DNA of 64,000 nt. Source: SMWD01 sp002729875. GTDB taxonomy: Bacteria; Pseudomonadota; Gammaproteobacteria; Steroidobacterales; GCA-2729495. Shown here one piece after another: positions 43,771 to 52,772 of the stretch. The notes beneath the pieces are model-generated. The model was given only the letters and a program-made list of their open reading frames with translations, was not told the DNA's origin and searched no databases. The translations under genes were made by a program, and so were the position numbers. Where the stretch lies: the NCBI GenBank assembly GCA_036010905.1, contig DASCMH010000052.1:1-64000 (forward strand), given 5' to 3'. Each line of letters begins with the position of its first letter. Position 1 is the stretch's first letter.

Positions 43771-44888
43771 GCATCGGCAGAACTCTTGCTGCCAAACCCT
43801 GGCTTTCTGCGCTGGTGATCCTTGCGTTCGTCGCTGTGTGGATGTTTTCCGGAACGGTCGACAATGATCCAGGCGTTAAAATAAATACGGTTCGGGATAT
43901 GCCTGCAGAAAAAACCGAACTACGCACAGTCCAGGTTCAGATTCTGCAGGCCGAACCCATCATCCGTTACATCCATGTTTACGGCCGTTCTGCTCCTGCA
44001 CGAACCGTTGAAGTGAAAGCTGAAACCAATGGGCGGGTTGTAGCCACTGGCATTGATCGAGGCCAATCAGCAAGCAAAGGTAAGATCATCGCCAGACTTG
44101 ACCTGCGTGATCGCCGGGCGCGACTCGCCCAGGCCAAAGCCAGCGTCAAGGAATATGAAACCAGTTATAACGCTCAACTCAAGCTACAGAGCAATGGCTA
44201 TGTTTCAGAAACCGAAATTGCTGAAATCGTCGCTAAACTTGAGGGGGCAAGAACTGAACTGGTACGTGCAGAACTCGACCTTGAGTATATGACCATACGC
44301 ACACCTTATGACGGCGCTCTGGCAACTCGTGAGGTAGAAGTTGGTGATTTTGTGCGGGCCGGTGATGTCATCGCAAATTTCATTGACAATACCAAGCTGA
44401 TCGTATCAGCCAGCCTTGCCGAACAAGACGCTCAACACATCACTATTGGCGATAATGCAACAGCTATTCTTGTAACTGGTCAGGAGGTAGCAGGACAAAT
44501 AAGATACATCTCCCCGGTAGCAGACTTGTCTACACGAACATTTGCCGTAGAACTTGAAGTGCCCAATCCTGACGGCACCCTGCCGGCCGGTGTAACAACC
44601 GAAATACAAATTGCCGGCGGTGTCGCGCTGGCGCACAAAATCTCACCATCACTGTTAACCCTGGAAACAGACGGCACGATAGGCGTCAAGACGCTGGATA
44701 ATCAGGATCGGGTAGTTTTTAATCCGATTGAGATCACACGGTCTCAAACCGATGGAATCTGGGTAACCGGACTGCCTGAAACTGCTCGCATTATTATTGT
44801 TGGCCAGGGGTATGTATTGGCCGGGCAGCTAGTAGACCCCAGCAACAAACTTGTACCAACCGCTGTTGCCTCCGGAGTCGACAAATGA
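43767..44888 (+). CDS. RND efflux periplasmic adaptor (MFP/HlyD type)
   Basis: A 373-aa membrane-fusion protein linking an inner-membrane RND pump to an outer-membrane channel. One N-terminal signal-anchor (residues 12-30) is followed by a split lipoyl (RTVEVKAETNGRVVATGIDRG), an alpha-hairpin (ARLAQAKASVKEYETSYNAQ), and beta-barrel segments (GDFVRAGDVIANFID). It lacks a lipobox. It overlaps the PadR stop and pump start by 4 nt each, which implies equal production of adaptor and pump. No outer-membrane factor lies nearby, so a shared TolC-like channel must be encoded elsewhere. Confidence 0.87.
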   Translation: MSIGRTLAAKPWLSALVILAFVAVWMFSGTVDNDPGVKINTVRDMPAEKTELRTVQVQILQAEPIIRYIHVYGRSAPARTVEVKAETNGRVVATGIDRGQSASKGKIIARLDLRDRRARLAQAKASVKEYETSYNAQLKLQSNGYVSETEIAEIVAKLEGARTELVRAELDLEYMTIRTPYDGALATREVEVGDFVRAGDVIANFIDNTKLIVSASLAEQDAQHITIGDNATAILVTGQEVAGQIRYISPVADLSTRTFAVELEVPNPDGTLPAGVTTEIQIAGGVALAHKISPSLLTLETDGTIGVKTLDNQDRVVFNPIEITRSQTDGIWVTGLPETARIIIVGQGYVLAGQLVDPSNKLVPTAVASGVDK

Positions 44889-47800
44889 TCCCGGCAATTA
44901 ATGCTGCAATCGGCCGTAGCCGAACAGTAATGGTTGCCTTCCTGGTCATCATTGCTGCCGGCATAGTTTCTTACCGCGCTTTACCCAAGCAGGCCGAACC
45001 CGATGTTCAGTTCCCAATGATCTTTATCCAGATGTTCCTTGAAGGAGGTTCGCCTGAAGACGTAGAAAGATTATTAATTCGACCAATGGAACAGGAATTA
45101 AGGTCGCTTGATAACCTGAAGAAAATGGTTGCAACGGCAAGCGAAAGTAACGCATCAATCAATCTTGAATTTGAGCCGGACACCAATATTTCTGATGCTA
45201 TTCAGGATGTGCGCGAAAAAGCTGATCTTGCCAGGGCCAAATTACCAACTGAAGCTGAAGAGCCCAGAATTCAGGAAGCAAAGATATCCCGTTTCGACCC
45301 AATGATGGTATTGAATCTCGGTGGATCAGTGCCGCAAAGAACGCTTTATACCATCAGTCGCTCACTGAAGGAGGAACTGGAAGGCATTGACGGCGTCCTT
45401 GAAGCAAATATTATCGGCATTCGCGAAGAATTACTCGAGATAACCATAAACCCGCTAGCGATGGAGAGCTACGGCTTATCCCCGGCTGATGTACTAGGTT
45501 TTGTAGACCGCAACAACCGACTGGTTGCAGCCGGAGCCATGCAATCCGAACAGGGACGGTTTGCAATCAAGGTACCGGGAATTATTGAATCTCCTGAAGA
45601 CATTATGAACCTGCCGGTTAAAGTGGAGAATGGGCGCGTTGTCCTGTTCAGAGACATCGCATCGGTACGGCGCACTTACAAAGACACGGATAGTTATGCC
45701 CGGCTAAATGGAAACTCTGCTGTTGCCATTGAAATCGTGCAACGAGCCAACTCGAATATGCTAACCACCGTTGAGGTAATCAAGAAAAGCATTGCCAAAA
45801 TATCAAAGACCTGGCCACCAAGTGTCAAACTTACCTACTCACGGGACAAATCCATATACGTCAAGCAAAGCATTTCCAACCTGGTCAATAATGTTAGCGC
45901 AGCTATTTTGCTGGTTTTCATCGTGTTACTCGCCATCCTTGGTATCCAGAATGCCTTCCTGGTAGGAATTGCAATCCCGGGATCTTTCTGTGCAGCATTT
46001 TTTCTGCTTAATTTGTTTGGCTTACCGATCAACACTGTTGTGTTATTCGGCCTGATTATGTCAGTAGGCCTGCTGGTTGACGGCGCTATCGTCGTGACCG
46101 AACTGGCTGACCGGAAAATGGCCGAAGGCGCGCGCCGCAATGCCGCCTACTCTGAAGCTGCTCAACGCATGGCATGGCCGATTATCGCGTCTACCGGCAC
46201 CACCCTGGTTGCATTTTTACCCATGGTGTTCTGGCCCGGCTTGATGGGCAGCTTCATGAAATATATGCCAATAACTCTGATTTTCACCTTGACAGCATCA
46301 CTATTGATGGCGCTATTGGTCGTCCCGACTTTTGGCACCATGATCGGCAGACCAGGGCATTTCAACGAGCGCCAGCGAAAAGATCTTGCCGCTTCCGAAA
46401 CCGGTGATTTGGATACTATCCGTGGCCTGACCGGACGCTATATCCAACTGATGAACCGCGCGCTAAACCACCCCGGCGCAGTGCTTGCCGGCCTGTCAAC
46501 CTTACTTATCAGCATCTATATAGGTTATAGCTTTTTCGGTAATGGTATCGAAATGTGGCCTGCAGTCGAACCCGACCATGGCAGCATCATGATCCACGCA
46601 CGCGGTGATCTTTCGTCGCTTGAGAAAGATCGCCTGGTACAACAGGTTGAAGAACGCGTTATCGGTATAGAAGGCATAGAAAATATCTACGTCCGGTCCG
46701 GTGCCACTAATTTTGGTGCCTCCAATGACCAGATTGGATCTATTAGCCTGAATTACCTTAACTGGCGCACACGCCGGTCGACCAAAGAGATTATTTCTGA
46801 AATACGTCAACGAACTGCAGACATCGCAGGACTGGGTATCGAAGTAAGCCAGCCGGATCATGGCTTTGACATGGGCAAACCTATCAATATTGAAATATCG
46901 GGCCTGTCCCTGACCTCTATCAAAGATGCCATAGGAAAAATCCGGACAAAAATAAGCACAGTACCCGATATCCTGAATATCGAAGATACACGGCCACTAC
47001 CGAGTATTGAATGGCGGCTGGAAGTTGATCGGGCCCAGGCTGCAAAATTTGGCGCAGATGTTTCGATTGTTGGCAGTATCATCCAATTGGTCACCAACGG
47101 CATCAAGCTGGGCAACTATCGGCCAGATGATGCGGATGATGAGATTGATATTCGCGTTCGCTTCCCGTCCGACCAACGCAGCCTGGACAGCCTGGGTGAA
47201 CTAAGAATTCCGACCCAGGCCGGCAGCGTGCCGATCAGCACTTTTGTTACCCGCAGGGCCGCCGAATCAATCAAATCAATTATACGAACAGACCGGCGTC
47301 GCACCATGTCAATACAGGCCGACCTGGCTGATGGCTATGTTATCGGACCAACGCTGCAAAAACTGCAACATACCCTTGATGACCTGAATCTTCCCTCAGA
47401 CATAAAATTCAGATTCAAAGGCAGCGCCGAACAACAGGCAGAATCAACATTCTACATGTTAAAAGGCTTCGGTTTAGCGCTGGCGATGATGGCCATGATT
47501 CTGCTGACCCAGTTCAACAGCATTTTTCAGTCCGGCCTGATTCTAACTGCGGTTATTTTTTCAACCGGTGGCGTGTTACTGGGACTGATGGTCACGGGTC
47601 TGCCATTTGGCTTGATGAGCAGCGGCATTGGTGGACTTGCTCTTGCTGGCATCGTTGTAAACAACAACATCGTACTGATCGATACCTACAATAAAATTCG
47701 TTTAACGGGTATAGACGCCAAAGAAGTTATCCTCAGAACCTGCGCACAGCGCATGCGTCCGGTCATGTTAACCACCATTACCACCGTACTCGGATTGTTG

Positions 47801-48040
47801 CCAATGGCCATGGCACTGAACCTTGACATCCTCAACAGGGATGCCTACTTCGGCGGGCCTTCAACCGCATGGTGGCAGCAAATGGCAACGGTAATTGCCG
47901 GTGGCCTGATTTTTGCCACTATGCTTACCCTGGTTCTTACGCCTGCATGCCTGATGATTAAGGTCAATGTCTCGGCGCGCCTAAAATCCAGACTAAATCG
48001 GAAAAAGACGGCACACAATGCACAGGCTGCCCAAGTCTGA
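44885..48040 (+). CDS. RND efflux transporter, AcrB/HAE1-like
   Basis: A 1051-aa proton-driven export pump with the classic two-fold repeat: N-terminal helix (TVMVAFLVIIAAGIVSYRAL), large periplasmic loops rich in acidic residues, and 12 membrane helices. In TM4, GLLVDGAIVVTEL has one Asp followed by Gly, where AcrB has two (VDDAIV). In TM10, GIVVNNNIVLIDTY has Asn where AcrB has the Lys relay residue. It thus belongs to a distinct RND subgroup rather than AcrB proper. The substrate is unknown. It is third in the PadR-adaptor-pump operon, overlapping the adaptor by 4 nt. Confidence 0.88.
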   Translation: MIPAINAAIGRSRTVMVAFLVIIAAGIVSYRALPKQAEPDVQFPMIFIQMFLEGGSPEDVERLLIRPMEQELRSLDNLKKMVATASESNASINLEFEPDTNISDAIQDVREKADLARAKLPTEAEEPRIQEAKISRFDPMMVLNLGGSVPQRTLYTISRSLKEELEGIDGVLEANIIGIREELLEITINPLAMESYGLSPADVLGFVDRNNRLVAAGAMQSEQGRFAIKVPGIIESPEDIMNLPVKVENGRVVLFRDIASVRRTYKDTDSYARLNGNSAVAIEIVQRANSNMLTTVEVIKKSIAKISKTWPPSVKLTYSRDKSIYVKQSISNLVNNVSAAILLVFIVLLAILGIQNAFLVGIAIPGSFCAAFFLLNLFGLPINTVVLFGLIMSVGLLVDGAIVVTELADRKMAEGARRNAAYSEAAQRMAWPIIASTGTTLVAFLPMVFWPGLMGSFMKYMPITLIFTLTASLLMALLVVPTFGTMIGRPGHFNERQRKDLAASETGDLDTIRGLTGRYIQLMNRALNHPGAVLAGLSTLLISIYIGYSFFGNGIEMWPAVEPDHGSIMIHARGDLSSLEKDRLVQQVEERVIGIEGIENIYVRSGATNFGASNDQIGSISLNYLNWRTRRSTKEIISEIRQRTADIAGLGIEVSQPDHGFDMGKPINIEISGLSLTSIKDAIGKIRTKISTVPDILNIEDTRPLPSIEWRLEVDRAQAAKFGADVSIVGSIIQLVTNGIKLGNYRPDDADDEIDIRVRFPSDQRSLDSLGELRIPTQAGSVPISTFVTRRAAESIKSIIRTDRRRTMSIQADLADGYVIGPTLQKLQHTLDDLNLPSDIKFRFKGSAEQQAESTFYMLKGFGLALAMMAMILLTQFNSIFQSGLILTAVIFSTGGVLLGLMVTGLPFGLMSSGIGGLALAGIVVNNNIVLIDTYNKIRLTGIDAKEVILRTCAQRMRPVMLTTITTVLGLLPMAMALNLDILNRDAYFGGPSTAWWQQMATVIAGGLIFATMLTLVLTPACLMIKVNVSARLKSRLNRKKTAHNAQAAQV

Positions 48041-48147
48041 ACCATCCAGGAAAATAACCTGCGCATAATGCTGGAATGGCTTCGGTCGCCGATTCAACAA
48101 TTTCCGTGGACGAACGTTATTAATCACTGAAAAGCGAACTACATAAA

Positions 48148-48711
48148 TCACTGCTGAAAGCTGCTCGTGGCGCCAGAAATACCTGAATCACTGCGCTTGA
48201 TTTTTTCCAGTAAAGGTGATGATTCCTCAATACTGAGAAGCAAATCCTCACCGTCCCGTACCGACAGATAGACCAACGGGCCGTGGGTCATCAGAAGAAA
48301 AGCCCGGGATCCGTTCGCCAAACGGAATCGACCGACCCGATAACCCGGCAGGCCAATACCGTTAACTCTCACCCGGGGCGTGAACTCCGGCATATGGGAA
48401 AGATCAATAATGTGGCTGTCAGCCCAAATGATGTCAGAACGATTAATGCTTCTTTGATAGAAAGCAGCTTTAACATTCAGCGTTTGAGCATCCAGCACAA
48501 TCTCATTTCTTAATAGAAAATATACCAGGGCAGCAAAGAGGATAATACTCAACATGGTTACGCTAGTCGTAATGCCGATTATCGGTACCTTGTTTGAAAA
48601 ACAGGCAGCCCCACCAGTAATTAACACGGGCAGAATGACCACCATGATAAATGCCCAAATGAAAGTTTTAACCGAGGGGGTAACAACAAGGTGGATAGCA
48701 ACTTCACTCAT
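48148..48711 (-). CDS. membrane-anchored bacterial PH-domain (bPH_5-like) protein
   Basis: A 187-aa protein with two hydrophobic helices (residues about 15-35 and 45-65) and a C-terminal domain. IGLPGYRVGRFRLANGSRAF and LVYLSVRDGEDLLLSIEES are what I recall from the bPH_5/YdbT-like PH-fold family, whose function is unknown. ATG 48711 is preferred for GGTGGAG 8 nt upstream; an ATG at 48732 adds seven codons. It is 51 bp downstream of the Tat-leader protein gene on the same strand, so it may be part of the radical SAM cluster. Confidence 0.72.
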   Translation of the reverse strand: MSEVAIHLVVTPSVKTFIWAFIMVVILPVLITGGAACFSNKVPIIGITTSVTMLSIILFAALVYFLLRNEIVLDAQTLNVKAAFYQRSINRSDIIWADSHIIDLSHMPEFTPRVRVNGIGLPGYRVGRFRLANGSRAFLLMTHGPLVYLSVRDGEDLLLSIEESSPLLEKIKRSDSGISGATSSFQQ

Positions 48712-48762
48712 CCTGCGTTCTCCACCCAACATTCAATCCTGCCACTTGCACATGCAAACATT

Positions 48763-49815
48763 TCAGACCAGGCCGGCAGCTCGGCAAGTCAGGCGCCCCA
48801 CACCCTGCAGCACCGCTTCACGTATTGCTTTCTCAGCGGGCAGGTTGATGACGGCAAGACTTTCAGCGGCCTCAAGACAAGCCCGGGTCTCAGTAAAGAT
48901 ATAGTCTTTCAATGCATCTGTTTCCAATGACGGTCGCCCGGTCAATCGGGCCGCCCGGATGGTGAGTTCCAGGTTGTCACGCATCTTGGGCTCCAGACCA
49001 GCCAAAGCACCGAACTCAGTATGACAGTAATTACAGGCGCCGCCGCCGCCGCCTCCAGCACCACCAATCCCAATCGCAATGGAAACGGCTACCGATATCG
49101 AAAAGCCAAGATTCAGCAACACCGTCACGTTAACCCCTACCGAAACATAAGTTGCAGCCAGGGCTGCCACCACCACAACTACTACTGCCGCCGCTATAGC
49201 CTGTGTCGTTCTATTTACAGCCGCCAACTCCTGAGTAACAAAATATAATTCAGCAGAATTCTGCAGACTCGACAACTCTCCGCCTTCAGACTTCATGCCT
49301 GACAACTGGCTACGCAGTTTGTCTATATCAGCTTCAAGTAATTTACGTATCCGGTTTCTAAGCGAACCTTCAGCATTATCGTGCAGCAAATTATTTTCCT
49401 TCAGTAGATTGATGAAAGCAGGGTAATTACCTGAACCGGCAATATGCCGAACATAGGGATCACTAATGAGCTGCAACAAACGAAATTCCTGCGAGCTGTG
49501 CTCCAGCGCCGCCAACGGCACACCATTACGGGCAAGAAATTTACGCGGCGAACGGCGAAATGCTTTGCGTGTTGAATCATCCTGCAGAACTGCATTCCAG
49601 AGACGCGACATATTTATCAGTGGAGCCCAGGCCTCAACAGGCATTTCAATACGGCTTAGCGCAAGGCGTAACCGGTTCTCACCAAGCATACGGTCGGGGT
49701 TGGATTCATACAACGGTGCACCATAAAGCCGTCCTCCGGCTACACTGCCGCCCGGTCCAAGGCCGGCCAAACCTATACCGGCCGCCGACAAACTGAGAAA
49801 ATTTCTGCGTTTCAT
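48763..49815 (-). CDS. twin-arginine-leader protein with Val-rich and Gly6-CNYCH segments; radical SAM partner
   Basis: A 350-aa protein of unknown family. Residues 1-30 carry KRRNFLSLSAAGIGLAG, a clear twin-arginine export signal. Residues 70-140 (for example NAVLQDDSTRKAFRRSPRKF) are charged and helical and recall leader regions of nitrile-hydratase-type RiPP precursors, weakly. Residues 205-250 are a Val/Ala-rich run (AAAVVVVVVAALAATYV). Then comes GGAGGGGGGACNYCHTEFG, with CxxCH, followed by a charged helical tail. CxxCH also fits heme c attachment. It overlaps the radical SAM gene by 4 nt (ATGA), so both are surely made together. Substrate or modified product of that enzyme is the main hypothesis; a redox protein is the alternative. 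Confidence 0.72.
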   Translation of the reverse strand: MKRRNFLSLSAAGIGLAGLGPGGSVAGGRLYGAPLYESNPDRMLGENRLRLALSRIEMPVEAWAPLINMSRLWNAVLQDDSTRKAFRRSPRKFLARNGVPLAALEHSSQEFRLLQLISDPYVRHIAGSGNYPAFINLLKENNLLHDNAEGSLRNRIRKLLEADIDKLRSQLSGMKSEGGELSSLQNSAELYFVTQELAAVNRTTQAIAAAVVVVVVAALAATYVSVGVNVTVLLNLGFSISVAVSIAIGIGGAGGGGGGACNYCHTEFGALAGLEPKMRDNLELTIRAARLTGRPSLETDALKDYIFTETRACLEAAESLAVINLPAEKAIREAVLQGVGRLTCRAAGLV

Positions 49816-50948
49816 ATCGAACCCTCTTTTTCAGGTGGGTTAAGAACAGGATTACAAGCAAGCGAAGCCTGATGGGAATTTATGCTTTGCTGCAGATAGA
49901 ACCGGCTCATAACCTCTGGCATAAACTCCATATAGCGCTGCTGTATTCGTGCCCGAATTTCCGGATGCTGATGCAATATCGCGCAGGCCTGGCAGATATG
50001 TACGACATCCTGCAGGTCTTCCTGCACCGCATCACCAAACAAGCGCCGGATAATGGTGTAAGGCCCGTCAACCTTAATCCATATTTTCAGAAAATCCGTA
50101 AGTTGACCGTAGTATCGATCCGCCATGGGCTGCATGGCGGACTGCTTGCCAAGCTTCATCTCAGGGATATGCTCCAGCGTCAAACCACAGCAGGCAGCAA
50201 GCTCTCCCGTTGGGGTTAGCGTTACATTGTGAAATAACTGTTTGCAGCCACTTAACAGTTCACTTTTGTCCTGCAGGGCACGGCGAGCCAGACTGGTCTC
50301 ATGGAACGGCATCCAGGAATTACACTGCAGGTGAAATAGTTTGGGCCGTTGCAGCAAATAACGAATATCCGCCATTTCCATGAGTTGCTGAAGACACTCA
50401 CTACCGGGAGCATCAATTTCAACTACCACCACCGTGACAATATCATTTTCAACCAGCATTTTCGCTGCCCGGATAACACTCTGCACGGGAACCCATTCCT
50501 GATGATCATGCCCGGTGCTGATATTTACCTCATCCATCCCCGCATGAACAAGCTGTCGCACGACCTCCCGGCAGGTATTTTGCGTTTTACCCCAGAATCC
50601 ATTAGTAACACAGCGGGTACGCAGAGAGCGCCGATGAGCATGAGCAACGGCTGCGTATAAATTTTGCTGCAAAAGAAAACACTCACCCCCACTGAAGACA
50701 ACCAGTTTCAACCCGGGAAAATCAGCCATTGCCCGGTCTATATATTGCTTGATCTCCGTCAGGCCCAGACGCCCCTGAACTTTTGGATTACATTCAAAAC
50801 AGCACTCAGAACAAGCTGCCGTACATTGATACGTTGTAATGATTGTCAGCGTATCCGGCAATGAATACCGCAGCCCGGATGGCATGTGCTCAGGAAACTC
50901 TGAAGAATTTTCCGCATGGATATCAGTATGGTTAACTGCAACAGACAT
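49812..50948 (-). CDS. radical SAM protein with SPASM/twitch-like C-terminal cysteines
   Basis: A 378-aa radical SAM enzyme. IITTYQCTAACSECCFEC near residue 38 has C-x3-C-x2-C, the ligands of the catalytic 4Fe-4S cluster, plus extra cysteines. VVFSGGECFLL is the GGE motif that holds SAM, and CVTNGFWG the following strand. Downstream, LFHNVTLTPTGELAACCGL and HICQACAIL supply the cysteines of an auxiliary cluster, as in SPASM/twitch peptide-modifying enzymes. The likely substrate is the Tat-leader protein encoded by the overlapping gene. The reaction (crosslink, epimerisation, methylthiolation or other) cannot be told. Confidence 0.85.
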   Translation of the reverse strand: MSVAVNHTDIHAENSSEFPEHMPSGLRYSLPDTLTIITTYQCTAACSECCFECNPKVQGRLGLTEIKQYIDRAMADFPGLKLVVFSGGECFLLQQNLYAAVAHAHRRSLRTRCVTNGFWGKTQNTCREVVRQLVHAGMDEVNISTGHDHQEWVPVQSVIRAAKMLVENDIVTVVVVEIDAPGSECLQQLMEMADIRYLLQRPKLFHLQCNSWMPFHETSLARRALQDKSELLSGCKQLFHNVTLTPTGELAACCGLTLEHIPEMKLGKQSAMQPMADRYYGQLTDFLKIWIKVDGPYTIIRRLFGDAVQEDLQDVVHICQACAILHQHPEIRARIQQRYMEFMPEVMSRFYLQQSINSHQASLACNPVLNPPEKEGSI

Positions 50949-50998
50949 AATTCGTAACTACCCTAAGCCATAACGTGAGTAACAACTCATTCAATTGG

Positions 50999-51211
50999 TC
51001 AACTTAAATACACTGCACTGGCATGAGAAAACCGTACATCGACGCCAACTCCCGTGTGAAGACGCATAACGTGTGAATTTGGCAAGTTACGAAATAGCCG
51101 GTTATTACGCTCATGCACGCCATCACGAATCATCCAATAAGCCGGACCTGGCAAGCACGTATTTACGCTCGTGATCAGGAAATACAGGCTCAGCAAGCAA
51201 AGATAAAACAT
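50999..51211 (-). CDS. possible 70-aa secreted peptide upstream of the radical SAM gene
   Basis: A frame of 70 codons from ATG 51211, ending 50 bp before the radical SAM start on the same strand. The product starts MFYLCLLSLYFLITSVNTCLPG, which could be a signal peptide or a lipobox-like segment, followed by a His/Arg/Asn-rich mature part. Only a weak Shine-Dalgarno is seen (AAAGCAG). It may be a secreted accessory, an export-coupled precursor, or a chance frame. Longer readings from non-ATG codons up to 51262 are less likely. Confidence 0.38.
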   Translation of the reverse strand: MFYLCLLSLYFLITSVNTCLPGPAYWMIRDGVHERNNRLFRNLPNSHVMRLHTGVGVDVRFSHASAVYLS

Positions 51212-51567
51212 TCTGCTTTGATGGCACTCAGGAACATGTGCTGCAATTCCAGGAGCTATCAACTAACCAAGATGCATTGATGCAACTTTTAAATGAGGCC
51301 GCCAAAGCACTCTCATTCCCGGTTCACCAGCAAGATCAGGCTGACTGATTTGTTACCGGATAATCTTTTTTGGCCGGCTCCATTTACACTATTTTTAGTG
51401 CTAATCTGAGTTCAGGCCAATCTCTGTCAAATAAAGGCTCTATCAAAGCATCATGGCATTGGCCTGACTGGAAAATCTGTTACAGATAGTTACAAACTGT
51501 TGCACAACCGAATTGATTGTCACATACGTCCTACATTAGGCTCTGTCACTCGATCAGGGAGAAAACT
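51212..51567. other. divergent intergenic region before the TolB-like gene
   Basis: No gene seen. It carries the second GTTACA triplet (51479-51504) at 64 bp before the TolB-like ATG and presumably the start region for the minus-strand radical SAM unit. Confidence 0.45.
51479..51504. promoter_or_regulatory. three GTT[AG]CA hexamers at 10-bp period, second copy
   Basis: GTTACA at 51479-51484 and 51489-51494 and GTTGCA at 51499-51504, again exact 10-bp steps, upstream of the TolB-like gene. It matches the array at 42945. The two sites may be bound by one response regulator. Confidence 0.5.
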
Positions 51568-52710
51568 ATGAAGGCATCTATTTGCAACCAAATTATTGTC
51601 ATAGCCGGAATGCTGATCTGCATGAACATGGCCAGTGCCGGTGACGCACCTGCGACAGACTCCCGGGAACTACCGATATATAAGATCCCAAACCTGCCAC
51701 CAAACGGTGAGGCCTATTACGCCCCCGACGGCATACACCTGATTGCCCAGGTCAATGATCCGGATGCCCAGGATCCCGGCAGGGGCAAGGTCGGCGGCGG
51801 GCTGACTTATACCTTTACCGATACCGGTGAGGATATCCGTCGTATCAATGATCGCGGCATGGATGCCTGTTCCTGGTTCTATCCGGATAAGAAACGGCTG
51901 TTATGGACATCAACCCGTGATCACATGGAAGATATGCCGGCCGGCAGCTGGTCTGATGACGCAGACTATCCACAAGGTTCCGAACTCTACTCATCCGACA
52001 TGGACGGGAAAAATGTCAAACGTCTGACCAACAACAGATGGTATGACGCCGAAAGCACGGTATCTCCCGATGGAAAATGGATTGTATTCGGCCGCCAGAT
52101 CGGCGGCAACGCGGATCTCTGGCGCATGAAGTCCGACGGCACGGAGCAAACACAACTTACCTTTACTGCCGACTGGCAGGAAGGTGAAGCCTACTTCCTG
52201 CCCGATAGTGAAACCGTAATCTTCCGCGCCTGGAAACAAAGTGAAAAAGTTGCGCTCGAAATGCTGGATCGAAAAAACGGTACTCGTACACAGCTGCCAA
52301 TGAATCTCTATACGCTGAAAATTCTTGGCCCGGATCGGGATGTGCAGCAACGAACCTTTTCTTACGATACGAACTGGGCACCGTTCCCGGCTCCGGACGG
52401 GCGCCACTTTCTGGTCGTACGCATTCTCGAGCGCGGCAACTGGGAACTGTTCCTCGGTGATCTTGCCGACGGCAGCAAAATGCAGCGCATCACTTACAAC
52501 GAAGGCTGGGACGGCATGGGTGCCTTCTCCCCGGACGGCAAAAAAATGGTACTCACACGTGGTGAGCCAGGCAGCCGCGCCCTGTACTCCTATGTCATGG
52601 ATGTGTCCTCACTCAACCTGGGACCGGAAAACTATCGGGGCGTACCCGCGACATCCAGGCCACCGGCCGGCTGGGTAGAGAATCCGGCAGATTTTGCCAG
52701 CTGGCGGTAA
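51568..52710 (+). CDS. exported TolB-like beta-propeller protein (PD40 repeats)
   Basis: A 380-aa exported protein. Residues 1-25 are a signal peptide (IIVIAGMLICMNMASA). The rest has repeating PD40/WD40-like units: LPIYKIPNLPPNGEAYYAPD, TVSPDGKWIVFGRQIGGNAD, YFLPDSETVIFRAWKQ, AFSPDGKKMVLTRG, with [DE]xPDG/SPDG turns, the pattern of TolB-type propellers. It lacks the TolB N-terminal domain and Pal partner, so it is not TolB itself. It may bind a ligand or act as a scaffold in the periplasm. GGGAG lies about 8 nt upstream of ATG 51568. A strong hairpin follows 62 bp after the stop. Confidence 0.8.
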   Translation: MKASICNQIIVIAGMLICMNMASAGDAPATDSRELPIYKIPNLPPNGEAYYAPDGIHLIAQVNDPDAQDPGRGKVGGGLTYTFTDTGEDIRRINDRGMDACSWFYPDKKRLLWTSTRDHMEDMPAGSWSDDADYPQGSELYSSDMDGKNVKRLTNNRWYDAESTVSPDGKWIVFGRQIGGNADLWRMKSDGTEQTQLTFTADWQEGEAYFLPDSETVIFRAWKQSEKVALEMLDRKNGTRTQLPMNLYTLKILGPDRDVQQRTFSYDTNWAPFPAPDGRHFLVVRILERGNWELFLGDLADGSKMQRITYNEGWDGMGAFSPDGKKMVLTRGEPGSRALYSYVMDVSSLNLGPENYRGVPATSRPPAGWVENPADFASWR

Positions 52711-52772
52711 AAACAACCTGCTTTGCAATCAATGCTGAGCATTCTCACCGCCGGAAATTTACCCGTAACAAT

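Noticed and set aside
49812..50948. Radical SAM protein as coproporphyrinogen oxidase or MoaA
   Set aside because: The motif order and the C-terminal cysteines do not match these housekeeping enzymes, and the neighbour is a substrate-like protein instead.
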